Assembly (NCBI GenBank): GCA_018340375.1 | Contig: JAFFJZ010000076.1 | Span: 310,001-374,000 of the forward strand | Direction of reading: 5' to 3' | DNA: 64,000 nt | Source of the DNA: Gonatopus flavifemur | Lineage: Eukaryota; Arthropoda; Insecta; Hymenoptera; Dryinidae | Shown here: piece by piece, positions 23,717-35,591 of the stretch | Layout: every line of letters begins with the position of its first letter | How positions within the stretch are numbered: the first letter of the stretch is position 1 | The notes under the pieces: model-generated | What the model was told of the DNA's origin: nothing | What the model saw: only the letters and a program-made list of their open reading frames with translations | Databases searched by the model: none | Program-made: the position numbers and the translations under genes

Positions 23717-25007
23717 CAGGTTGGTTGACAAGTTTTGAAAGCAAAAATGAAAGAATGTGTATTTTTTGATGAAATGATTTTTTTTATTCAATATAGTCTC
23801 CCTCAACTTCAACACACTTATTCCAACGATCCTCCAATAATCTTATACCATCTCTGTAATGATTTTCCGGGAGCTCCGCAAAATACTGTTCCACAGCTGC
23901 AATAGCTTCTTCATTCGACGAAAAACGCTTTCCACCAAGGGATTGTTTCAAATTTCTGAAGAAGTAATAGTCGGAGGGAGCCAAATCTGGTGAATACGGT
24001 GGGTGTTCAAGCAATTCGTACTTCAATTTGTTCAGTTTAGCCATCGCCAGAACACTTGTGTGAACACGTGCATTGTCTTGATGAAAAATGATGTTTTTCT
24101 TCCGTAAACCGGGTCTTTTGTCACGAATTTTTTCATCTAACTGGTCCAAAAGGTTGCAACAATATTCAGAGTTAATTGTTTTACCTTTTTCGAGATAATC
24201 AATCAACAAAACCCCTTGTGCGTCCCAAAAAACCGATGCTAAAACCTTTTTTGCCGATCGTTCTGACTTCACCCGTTTTGGAGCTGGACAACTACCTTCA
24301 GTCCACTGTAAACGTTCTTGTTTCAATTTAGGATCATGATGGTAGATCCAAGTCTCGTCCACAGTTACGAAACGAGCAAAAGATCGGTCTTATTCTGCTT
24401 AAAACGCTCCAAATTACGCTGAGAAATTTGTTTTCGATTCAGTTTTTGTTGAATTGTCAACGAATGCGGCACTAACTTTCCAAAAAGCTTTTTCATATGT
24501 AATTCTTCGTGTAAAATATGGAGTACTCGTTCATCCGAGATGCCTATGGTATCAGCAATTTCACGCTTAGTCAAACTCGGATCTTTACGAACAATATCAT
24601 AGGCTTGCTCAATGATGTCTGATTTCGTTGCACTTTTTGGATGTCCACTACGTGATTGATCTTCAACGCTTGTACGACCACGTTTAAACTCTAAAACCGA
24701 TCGATGTACAGTTGGAAATGAAGGAGCAGATTCCTTCAACACTTTCTTCATTTTAGTATGAATTTCTGTTGCTGATAAACCTTCCAAAACAAAGAATTTT
24801 ATCACTGCACGATATTCGGATTTTTCCATTTTCACAAAATACACTGACACGTCAACTTCGAATGGCTTGTAAACAAAGAATGAATTGACAGATCGGAATA
24901 AAATTGTGTGTGTGTTCAAATGAAGGATGAAATATAAAAATAGCGTATAAATTTTGATTCCTGTACTGGTTGATAGGTGTCGCTTTCAAAACTTTTCAAC
25001 CAACCTG
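23717..25007 (-). mobile_element. mariner element 1
   Basis: A 1.29-kb element with terminal repeats CAGGTTGGTTGACAAGTTTT and CAGGTTGGTTGAAAAGTTTT, flanked by TA on both sides (23715-23716 and 25008-25009). It carries one transposase on the minus strand. It lies inside the piggyBac-like element, so it is the younger of the two. Confidence 0.95.
23784..24829 (-). pseudogene. mariner transposase 1 (one frameshift)
   Basis: Mariner transposases cut and paste their own element at TA sites. The start M-E-K-S-E-Y-R-A-V-I-K opens a helix-turn-helix DNA-binding half ending near 24365. The catalytic half follows with V-D-E-T-W-I-Y, H-Q-D-N-A-R-V-H and Y-S-P-D-L-A-P-S-D-Y. The spacing between the second and third catalytic Asp is exactly 34 residues, the DD34D signature of mariner. 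A single-base frameshift near 24362-24375, just before the F-V-T-V-D-E-T-W block, separates the halves; no other lesion was seen. Total length of about 348 codons is normal for the family. All three catalytic Asp are kept, so the copy is recently dead. Confidence 0.95.
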
Positions 25008-25169
25008 TATATGAAACAATCATGTCACGCTAGGGTGGAGTGAGGTGAAGGAACTCTCAAGTGGCACCAGATTGCGCGGAGAGTTCGAATTATCGAATTT
25101 CTGGATGGTAATTCAAGATTGAATCATGTTGGGGTCAGTCTGACCCCAGTGTGGCAGCTAAGGGTTGAA

Positions 25170-25528
25170 AAAACTTGCTGAATTAAAGACTTAGAAGAAA
25201 ACTCAGTTTGGCATCTGGACATTTCAATATGGTTTCACACCTATAGTTGAAATTTGAATTGTTTATTTAAACGAATTAATAATCAAATAACGAAATATTT
25301 AGACCCAGTTGAATCCCAGTTGAAGATACAGAATCTTGCAGCACATTCTTCAAACGATTTCATCAGATTTTATGGATTTGAATTTTCGTTTCGTTTTTAT
25401 AAACGATTCAAACTTCTAAAACATTTTCTTCTTTTGGAAGTTCTTGAGAATCCCATCCTCATATCTATATCGTGTCTTCAATTTTTCGAGAGTTAGAAGG
25501 ACTTTGAGAAAAAGATTTAATTAGTTAC
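25170..25528. other. Short gene-free spacer
   Basis: AT-rich spacer between the piggyBac-like element and the second mariner. Nothing recognisable. Confidence 0.4.
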
Positions 25529-25609
25529 TATTGGGAGTACAAATTAATTCGGTCCGTTTTTTACAGTTGGAGGTGCGTTTATTTCAGAAGAACATGGATT
25601 ATCAAATTA

Positions 25610-28600
25610 ATCAAAGTATTGTCCACCGCTGGCTATCACTTTTTCCCATCTTTCGGGTAATTTTCGAATCCCGTTACGGAAAAACGTGTCGTCTTTCGAG
25701 GCGATCCAAGTTAGGAGCCAATTTTCGATTTCTCCGAACGAAGTGAACCGGTGGCCTGCCAAATCGTGCTGCATCTGTCGGAATAACCAGTAATCGGAAG
25801 GAGCAATGTCCGGCGAGTACGGCGGGTGCGGTAGAATATCCCACTGCAACGTCTCCAGATAATTTTTCACTGCTTTTGCGACATGAGGCCGAGCGTTATC
25901 GTGTAAAAGAATAACTTTGTCTTTCCTTGTATTCCGGACGTTTTTCTCGTAACGCACGACTCAAACGAATCAATTGTAGCCTATACCGATCACTCGTAAT
26001 AGAATCACCAGGTTTTAGCAACTCATAGTATATAACACCTTTTTGGTCCCACCAGATACACAGCATGATCTTTGAACCATGAATATTCCTCTTTGGTGTC
26101 GATGTTGAAGTCGATGGCAACGATTGACCGGGCATATCATAGTATTTTCTTTTTTTGGGGTTAACGTAGAATATCCATTTCTCATCTCCTGTCACAATCC
26201 GATGTAAGAACCCCTTTCTTCGTTGTCTTTGAATCAGCTGCTCGCAAGTGAAAAATCGCCGTTCAATGTCTCTAGGCTTTAAGTCATAAGGCACCCAATT
26301 GCCTTGCTTTTGAATCATGCCCATGGATTGTAATCGTACGGAAACTGCTTGTTGCGTAACTCCTAATGATTCCGCAAGTTCCTGTTGCGTTTGACTTGGA
26401 TCTTCATCGAGTAAAGCCTCCTGAGCGAGGCTTGTCTTCGACACTGAAATCGCCATTCTTGAAACGTCGAAACCATTCCCTACATGATTTATCAGTTGGA
26501 GCATTGTCACCATAAACTTCCGCAAGCATTCGATGGGCTTCAGCTGCACTTTTTTCCAATCCCTGGTAGAAATATTATGAGTTTTTCCCCACAACTCGTG
26601 AGGCACTAGTGAGGGAGAACTAGTTAAGTAAAACTCGTGAATTACTGGTCAGTAAGTGATAAGTTTAACTCAACTAACTATTTGGGTTATAATTAGGCGG
26701 AACTTATGAGAATTTCACAAGATTTTCCACGTTATGCATACAGAAAAACACTTAACAAACGTTCAACCATCACCAGCGAAATAAGTATTTCATATAACTT
26801 ATCACAATTCTCATAAGGTTGATTTATTAACTATTCAGCATCATTTTTCTTTTCTACACAACACATCATCATACACATGATTTGAGTATTATTCAAAGAG
26901 CATGAACTGAATGAATATGTGTTTCGTCATAATCAAATATAAGTTTCGACCAAGTACTCTTCTTTCGTCATTTCTTGATTAATATGCATAAAAAAATCTG
27001 TTATTGAGTGCAAAATGAATTATTGAATCAGTCATCACTATTGTAATATGTAAAAAATCGTAATTTGCTGATGTGGTGAAAATGAATTCTATTCAAATAC
27101 ACGACAATATCAACAACAACAATATCATTATCAATCAATATCAATATTGATTTACATCAATATTTCTCGGAAAAAAAAACTCACATTAAATTTCTCAAAA
27201 CTCACATTTCTCAAAAAACTCACATCAATTTTGTAATAATATGAGTCACGAAGAACTCATTTGATCAAAAATATTTCAAGGGAATGTTTAAAATGAATTT
27301 CAAAAAGCTTGAATTATTTACTTGAAGCGCGTTGGATGATTTTACTCTCCAATTTAAAGAGTATTCTTGAAGTTGAAATTTTCAAATTTGAGAAAAAAGC
27401 CTTATGTTTTGAGTTGAATTTGTTGTTGGGGTGATGATAAACTTGTAGGAAGAGTTTGAAAGTTGGGTGGAATCTATATTGATCAGGAAAGTCCAAATCG
27501 TGAGGCAAAAGTTAGAAAATCTGTCAACTTAGCTCACGGCACATGGGTATTCTATCAGCTTTTCTTCACTAAACGAAATCTAGGCAGGAGAAATGTATCA
27601 AAATTTAGTAAAATCAAGTTGGTACAGAGTAAGAGAGGACAGATATATTCATTGAATTTCATTGGTTATTATAAAAATGTTGATAAATAAGGAAAGGCTA
27701 TAGAAGATCCAATGTGTCGTCTTTTAATATTTTTGTTCCAATAATGTTGTATCATGTTCCTACAAATAAATTTTATTATATTTATGAAACAGGTTCAATA
27801 CACATGTTTCCTCAACCTACTAGTGAAAAGATACAAAAATGCACACATTACAAAATCATTGAAACAAAAATATTGAGGGACGATAAATTGAGTCATACAT
27901 AGCCTCTACTTATCTATCAACCTTTTTCTAATAACCAATAAAATTCAATGAATATATCTGTCCTCTCTTACTCTGTACCAACTTGATTTTACTAAATTTT
28001 GATACATTTCTCCTGCCTAGATTTCGTTTAGTGAAGAAAAGCTGATAGAATACCCACGTGCCGTAAGCTAAGTTGACAGATTTTCTAACTTTTGCCACAC
28101 GATTTGGACTTTCCTGATCAATATAGATTCCACCCAACTTTCAAACTCTTCCTACAAGTTTATCATCACCCTAACAACGAATTCAACTCAGAAAATAAGG
28201 CTTTCCCTCAAATTTGAAAATTTCAACATGAAGAGTACTCTTCAATTTGAAAAGTAAAACCATCCGTCGACCTGCAAGTGAATAATCCAAGTTTTTTGCA
28301 ATTCATTTTGAACATTCTTTTGACATATTTTTGATCAAATGAGTTCTTCATGACTCATATTTATTACAAAATTAATATGATCTCTGAGCTCTTACCTAGA
28401 AGTACTGATGTAAGTATTTGAAGAAAATTCATTTTCACTGCATCAACAAATTACGATTTTCTGACATGTTACAACAGCTATGACTGATTTACTAATGCAT
28501 TTTGCACTTACTAACAGATTTTTTGATACACATTATTCAAGAAATAACCACGACACATTCCACAAAAATAATTCATCCATTGTTTTATCACATAAATTTA

Positions 28601-29281
28601 ACCTCACATCTGTTAACCGAACTGCAATTTTCACACAGGCTCATAGATTATTATACTCGACCGACGGATGATTGAATCGGATAAACACGTCACTTTAATT
28701 GATCTCTTCCAATGCATCGCGTAGGTACCGGTTTAGCTTAGGTCGTTAGGGCATTAGGATAGTAGATCGCGCAACATTAGGTAGAAATTGATTTAGGTAG
28801 GTTCGATTCTCTCCGAGGTTTCCAATATTCTCTCCATCGCATTGAGCACGAAGTGAACGTTGGTGGTAATCTGCAAGTGTCTCCTATGAAACTTGATTTT
28901 TGCTCAAAATTCAATTTTTTATTTTCAAAAACATTTTGGGCCAAAGCATGCATATTTTACTGAATAATCATTGTTGATGTATTATTATAACTTCACAACT
29001 TTTTTGGCATATAATTGCTGTCATGAGTGTGGCGCTAGTTTCTTACAAGTTCCTGGTCAGTTACTACTGAGTGCCTCGCTAGTTTTGATGACTAGAATTT
29101 AGTTAAGTGACGTGTTACATTCTACTAAGTTACTCGTAAGTTTTCCTTATGAGTGACTCACAAGTAAGATAGGTAAACTTATAAGTAACTCTCGATGTAC
29201 TAGAGAAAATTTCTACCAGGGATTAAAAAAGAAAACTAGCACCTCCTACAAATGCTGCTTAGTTAAAACGAAATTTGACAT
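25610..29281 (-). pseudogene. mariner transposase 2, Mos1-like, interrupted
   Basis: The first 20 codons lie at 29222-29281 (M-S-N-F-V-L-T-K-Q-H-L, then an in-frame TAG, then E-V-L-V-F-F-F-N). The frame resumes at 26560 as W-K-K-S-A-A-E-A-H-R-M-L once the foldback and one copy of its AT duplication are removed. Downstream are V-T-G-D-E-K-W-I-F, L-L-H-D-N-A-R-P-H and Y-S-P-D-I-A-P-S-D-Y. There are 34 residues between the last two catalytic Asp, and the end is G-G-Q-Y-F-D. Frameshifts occur near 26420-26440 (after the R-S-G-G block) and near 25900-25950. The sequence resembles the mauritiana (Mos1) subfamily. The catalytic residues are intact, but the copy cannot be functional. Confidence 0.95.
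26561..29221. mobile_element. 2.66-kb foldback element, CCCTGGTAGAAAT ends
   Basis: It begins CCCTGGTAGAAATATTATGA and ends AATTTCTACCAGGG, flanked by AT on both sides (26559-26560 and 29222-29223). Long arms mirror each other. The strongest block is 27420-27690 against 27928-28200, where the same frame (M-G-G-I-Y-I-D-Q-E-S-P-N-R...) appears on opposite strands with only a few residue changes. The arms fade and carry indels outward. The loop (about 27691-27927) codes for nothing recognisable. Clean interruption of the mariner reading frame defines both ends. It shares ends with the MITE at 10843-11117. No transposase was recognised. Confidence 0.85.
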
Positions 29282-29453
29282 ACTTCACTGAGTAAAAATC
29301 GGGATTCTAGAAGGAACTCGGAGTGATATCAACTGAATATTATTCACAGGTGTCTAACCTCTCTGAAACAATTGAAATCGGTTGTGACTATGAAACATTC
29401 ATGAGCGAGAGTCATCTTTTCAAACCGGGCCGAACTAATTTGTACTCCCAATA

Positions 29454-32400
29454 GAATAAGAGAAAAGTTTCTCCCAGACTAAGGAATTGGGTTCTCAGTG
29501 TGGATAAAATGCAAATTCTAGTGGCTGAAATTCTTAATATCTCCACAATCATAACATGAATTTCCAAAAGAAAATGATTTCAATTACTCTAAAATCATTT
29601 TTGTTAAATTTTTACAAAAAAATGAAAAGAAACTTCAACTCAAAAGTTTGAAATTTGATTGAGTTTTTTTTTAATTTAATTTTTTTTTAATTTCAATTTT
29701 TTCACAAATTTCTCAGCGATTTTCTCAGCAACATCAGTCAAGCTTTTGCTGATGAAAAGTTGGAAATTTTGTTCCAACAGCAAAAATTTACCAGTAGCAG
29801 TTGAAAGGTCACCGTCCTCATAGCTGATTCATTTTTCCGTGTCTTCCAGAACATGCTAGACAGTCTGACAGACATCTACAAGATGTCCTATGCAACATAA
29901 GATATCTTTCAAGTTCTCTCTTTAACATGTCTTGTGGTTCTCTCAAGCTATCTAACACTGCTGTATAAGACATCTTTCAGATATTTTCAAGATATCATCA
30001 ATGATCCAAATGATTCTTTTAGTGATCCAAAAGAGAGATTCGAAAATGTTTACTACACAGAGAAAACTTTATTATGAGACTCAAAATCATATTTATTCCA
30101 AATTATAACATATTTATTCTTATCCTCACGAAAGAGTATGGTAAGCACTCATCCACTTGTGGTTCTCAACGACATAATCAAGTATATCCCACAAGTACAA
30201 TATAAATGTGGTAATCTCTGATATAAAATTTCCACTTTGTAGATACTCACTCGGCGGTTACAATCTTATGTATAGCAAAATATCGATTGAAGCAATATTT
30301 TCTATTCTCTTTTATCTTTCAGAGAACAAAAGGGTGCAGTGAAAGAAAAAAATTTTCTTTGCTAATATGACAAATCCTTTCGGTTAAAATTGATTGACAA
30401 AGTTTTCAAAAGCTCTGGTTAAGGTTAATGTGTTTTCAAAAGGTTAGGGTTTGCGGTTATGGAGGTTTTTCGATCAATAAAAGTTTTAGATTGGATTTTA
30501 TTCAAATCAATGAATGATAAGGTTACAAGAATATAAGAATAGGATATAGAATTTTTTATTGTTGTATATATGTATAAATGGTAGAATCGTTTGGTTTTTC
30601 GTTTTTTTGGTTTCAGGATTCACATTGATTTGAATTGTTTTTTGTACTTGAAGGATTTGCATGAACAGAAAAACATTGTAACAATTCAATGTAAACAGAT
30701 ACACGATAACAGATCTATCAAAAAATGATGAGGCGTTCTGCACATTATTTTTGCAGTATTCTTCAGAATATTCCGACAATACATTTTCACTTACAAATTT
30801 CTTAGGACATCCCTCCTTTATTCTCATATCCCTATGAATGTATACGGTTTCTACTATTCTATTGTGGTTTAAGCACTGACATGTAGGAATTGAAGGAGGG
30901 AATCATGGGGAATCTGTGAATGAGAATGCAATGTCGAAAAAAAGAGAAAACCTATGAAAATTTTTTCAAACTTTGAAAAACTCTTAAAATCTCCGAGAAA
31001 ATTCTGAAGAACTGTCACTCATCAGGCACATTTCTCCACTGAAAATTTTTCTGAATATTTACAAATACCTCTGAAAAACTCTGAATTTTCTTGAAAATCA
31101 CGAGACTCTCTTAGAAACTATGAACATCTCTGAAATGCTCCGAAAAACTCTTCACTGAAAATCACTGAAATTTTCAGTGAAATTTTTCCACCAAGGAGAG
31201 TTAAGATTAAGGTTAGGGTTTTCAAAAATAACAGTTATGTTTGCGGTTTGTCGGTTGGGTTTGGGTTTGCAGGTTTCTTGTTATAATACACAGTGCCTCT
31301 CTCATGATATTGTCCACTGTCCTTTCGAAGAACCCACACTGTAAACAAAAACTGGGAGTTTAAATGTTGTTGAAGTTCGAATCGTTTATAGAAAAAAAAC
31401 GAAACGAAAATTTAAACCCACGGAATCTGATGAATGATCCTTATGCAACCATTCAAATTAACTCCCTGAAATTGAAAAATCACTAAAAAAAATACTGCAA
31501 AATTTTCGGTCTTTAGCAGTCGAATATTCCGTTATTCGCTTACTAATTCGTCTCAATAAACGATTCAAACTTCAGCAACATGAATTCACTGCATCTTGAA
31601 CCTCGAAAATTTCAGTAAATTCATTTTCCAGTATATATTTACTAAAATTTTACGGATCTTGTGCAACAAAATTCCATTTTTTGCAGTAAAATCCCAGAGA
31701 ATGTGCTAGAATATTTCAGCAAATGTAGTGGTTAATGAGTTTGAGTGGAAATACTGAAATTTCCCAATAAATAGTTCTTACAGCGCAGTTCAGCTGTGGT
31801 CTCATAAAAACTCTATTTGGAACCCAAACATCATATATCGAATTGAGTCTCAAATCGAATCCAGATGAGACTAAATCTTAACTAAAACACAAAAACTGTA
31901 TATGAATTTGGGTTCCAAGCGGTATTTGAATCAAAGTAGACAGATTATTGAGAAGTGAACCTAATTTCGTATAATCTCGTTAGATTCTGATAAAATGTTG
32001 GATCAACCTTATGATAATTTTCAGTCGAATAAGGCTTGACTTTTCGGAAAGTTTATTTGCAATTGAAAACAAGAGGACCAAATAATTCATATTTTAACAA
32101 GGAGGAAATAAATCTGTAGGCGGATTATGAACAAAAGGATTGTCAAGATAAACTACGGGAGATACATAAAATATATTAAATGACCGTACAGACTGTAACG
32201 TGTATGAAAGTTATGAGGAAATGGAACGACTGACGGAGATAGCATGGATGTAGTGAACTATGTTAAACCAGTGCAACGGATGGATACATCAAGGTCAAGA
32301 TGAATATACTATGATACATTCCGTATTATGCATCATTTGAATTGAAATACTAATAAATCAGGAAAATGATAATGATTCCATATGAGAGATCAAAGCAAAT

Positions 32401-35400
32401 ATTTTATCTCTATGTGGAAAGAACTGTTACTCAACTACTGTAGCTAATTTTCAACTGTTAGTGAATTCCACTGGACAACATTTGGAGCGATGAACTCATT
32501 CGACAGAGAAGGGAGGTGGAATTTCAATCACATATGCGATAAAATTTGTAAGACGTTGAATCAAAAAATTCAGAAAAGTGTTTAAATGAATGAATGAAGA
32601 AACTTCATTTCCTCGAACCAATCCCACTCAAAGTAATATGAAATTTTACATTACTCATCCAATATCATATTATCGGACATTGGATTACTAAGCAAGACTC
32701 TCGACTATGCGGAATGGTATACCGAAGTCCGAACCTAGCCCGACCAAAGCGTGGACCAAGGAATGAACTTAAGGTGTACTGCACATATACAAATACACAA
32801 CTGTATGTTTATGTGTGTGTAATACGATGACCAAGGCGTGTAACGTACGCCACCACAATATCCACCTTTCACCCGCTTGTATGCATTACACGCCGTTGGG
32901 CATATCTGCATATATACATATAATACACGTAAAAGAAAAACTGGGCATTTGGTCAAGATCTCGATTCGTGACCAAGACAAGCTGAAAGCAGAACGTATTA
33001 AAATATGTACATAAGAAATGAAGCTCTCGAGAAAAGGACTATTCTAGATGTTTTATCGCAATAATATATTTATAATCCCTCACGACGTATTTACGAGATT
33101 TTCAATGAATTTCAGTTTTCCGTTTGTGAAACGCTAACTACCACAAAATATACTCTCTTTCAAAATCTGTTTGCCGTATACACGATTTATTTATTAATTG
33201 TTTAATTATATGCCTGTGAACTCTTTGAAAAAAATGGTAAAAATATGAATTCCGCAGAACCACTTGTGTACAAGAAAGTTCATCTCTTAAATGGGAGACA
33301 AACAACAACCTTACCATGGATGAATTTTAAATGCCGAGGAAGCTCAGAACAATTGTGAAAATCATAATCTCGAACTACCAGATATCGCATTAAAACTATA
33401 TACTCAACAAATAATATAATTATCGTCTAAATGTAGGTTACAATCGTGTATCTACGATACACTGGTGATTGTATGAAGGGATTCTGGTGCACAAACTACT
33501 TTCAAGCGTTCTTCTGATACTTGTATGACGATACTGGTTCAACCGGTCGTAAGAATGAATGAAAGGAATCGAAAAGGGGAGAATGAAGAAAAGATAGAAA
33601 ACTTGGAAAATATTTACGCACACTTCTCATTTTCTCTGTTTTTTGTATCTTCTTTTGTTCTGGCACACAACGTCGATACGTATCGATATCTCGGGAACAT
33701 TGATCTTAATCGTTATCCCAACATTATAAGACTTTGAAATACAGAGTAAAATTTCATTCTCATATTTAAGGACAAATCTTTTTTCCCTTGCATTTCTCAT
33801 CTCGAAAGTGGAATAACATATACTGAAACTTTATATCTCGCTGAAAATAAATATTCCTGCGACCGAGAATATGATATTACAAATAAATATTGGTACAATA
33901 AAAATACCCGAATACGAGTGTTACGATATAACCATTGACATATTTTTCAGTATTTTGTTTCCGAAGGGATATATATCGCGATTCGACTTCCAGTATTCTA
34001 TTTTATTTGGTGTGTGTTTTCGGACCTATCACAACCAAGCCAAAGAAAAGAAATAAAGAGAAGAATTTTTTGCCGGTTAGATGTTTAAATGGATTAAGTG
34101 ACAACGGGACATAACAAGGGAACGAGAGAAAAGGACACATCAGGAGAACGTGTCAAAGACTTGGGCAATTTAAATTCCACGTTCCTCAAGCTTTGATGTT
34201 GTAACTGTTATTCTTTTTTCTTCCTTAAAAGGAATTAATTGAAGGTGTCGATATGAAAAATCAACTCCTTACAACTCATTGATCCTTTTTTAATACCATT
34301 CGTTCCTCCCACACTCCACCAGATAAATCACCTGTCTTGGATATCGAATTACACTATCTTCTTCAATATTGAATAATTAAATCATTGCTTTTATTCCTTC
34401 GAATGATTTTGCGATTAGGTGAAATCGAGATACCGAGAGTATCTAAAACTCTCTCTAAAACGAAACGATACTTATAGATGCTTGTTTATCTTCTCATACA
34501 TATCGTATGTCAAAAACAAGTTCGAATGTAATCGAAAAAATCAGTGGTAAAAGCGTTTCGTACAAGATACAAGGTGCGATATAATCATGATCTGAGAGCA
34601 GTCGGCAAAAGGAGGCACTCTACAAGTGATTATATCGGGCCGCAGCAACCGGCGTGTCATGCTACGTAGCTATTAATCCTTTTTGAAAAGAAAAAAGAAG
34701 GCGAAATACATTTGTATGTGTATACATTCACAGAACCCGAATGCCCTTGTGATTTTAGACAGCTATTTTACAGCTAACCGCGCAACTTTGAAAGTCCCGA
34801 TGATATTGAAGAACTTGTTTATTATTCAATGTAGAAAATATATGTATATCTTTGTATATAAAGTTTCTTATCGCTTCAAAGCCGAAGATAATTATAGGTA
34901 TTGAATATATAAAATGTACACCCGGTGTACCGGGTGATCGAACAGAACTCTCATCTACTCGGCACTCGTAAATTTCATAATTTACCATTTTCTAATTTAC
35001 TGTGCCTTCCAGTTTCTACAGCCGCGGGTGCCCCAACGATGAAAGATCGCTCCTACACTTCTTTGTTTTTGTGACTTCGTTTTTTTTTTATATATTATGA
35101 TGATGCAGATGTATAAATTTTCTAAGACCACCTGGTAGTGACGCAACCGTAATTTCTTCTTTACTATACTGCTCTCTCCAGTCGTCCGGATACTTGGAAA
35201 GAATAGAAAAGAGAGGACGAGAGCGAGAGAAAATGCCGCAAGAAACTTTTCTCTTTTTCTTTCTTCCTCTTCTTTTTCTTCACTTGTCCTTATACTTCAC
35301 TTCACTGAAGCGTTTAATTTTAGCGTGAGATCCTCGAAATAGCCCCAACCGAAGGGACAAAGAATATATATTCGAGAAAGAGAAAATTTAATATTAATAA

Positions 35401-35555
35401 GAGTAATCGGTAAGAACGAAGAGGACGGTACTAAATTTTCATTTTTGAAATGAAATGATACTCAGCGAGGTAATATAAATATGACAAACTAACGAAGCGA
35501 AATATCGAAGTTGTTGTATCGGAACGTAAATGAATACGTCAAGGAGGAAAGTAAG
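29454..35555. other. Long gene-free stretch
   Basis: About 6.1 kb with no supportable gene. A segment around 31010-31200 is full of CTCTGAAAAACTC-type phrases and ends in a CACTGAAAATT hairpin. It resembles 44815-44935. A weak terminal-repeat element is listed at 31337-31785. The stretch 35160-35560 has purine/pyrimidine-biased tracts. Otherwise plain AT-rich DNA. Confidence 0.45.
31337..31785. mobile_element. Possible TIR element, CACTGTAA ends
   Basis: The left end CACTGTAAACAAAAACTGGG loosely matches the inverted right end CGCTGTAAGAACTATTTATT, then GGGAAATTTC. CA flanks both sides, as for the element at 44936-45971. The match has gaps, so this is tentative. Confidence 0.35.
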
Positions 35556-35591
35556 TACACTGAGAGAAGTGAAATGCAATGATTACCATGT

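Larger units (their letters stand above)
23425..25164. mobile_element. piggyBac-like element interrupted by a mariner
   Basis: TTAA (23421-23424) is followed by CCCTTAGCTGCCACAC. The right side reads GTGTGGCAGCTAAGGG followed by TTGA, a TTAA with one change. Next to each end lies a GGGGTC...GACCCC palindrome. TTAA target and CCCTTAG ends are typical of piggyBac-group elements. Removing the mariner at 23717-25007 leaves about 450 bp with no coding capacity, so it is a non-autonomous copy that the mariner later entered. Confidence 0.75.
25531..29451 (-). mobile_element. mariner element 2, split by a foldback
   Basis: The ends are TTGGGAGTACAAATTAATTC on the left and, read inward from the right, TTGGGAGTACAAATTAGTTC. 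TA flanks both sides (25529-25530 and 29452-29453). Without the 2.66-kb insert at 26561-29221 the element is about 1.26 kb, the normal mariner length. Its transposase runs on the minus strand and is cut by the insert after codon 20. Confidence 0.95.

Noticed and set aside
28734..28809. tRNA-like A box and B box (TAGCTTAGG and GGTTCGATTCT)
   Set aside because: The boxes are about 65 bp apart, too far for a normal tRNA, and no acceptor or anticodon stem could be paired. Probably chance inside the foldback arm.
34919..34936. Short hairpin CACCCGGTGTACCGGGTG
   Set aside because: Only 8-bp arms with no poly-T or other context; not enough for a terminator or an RNA gene.
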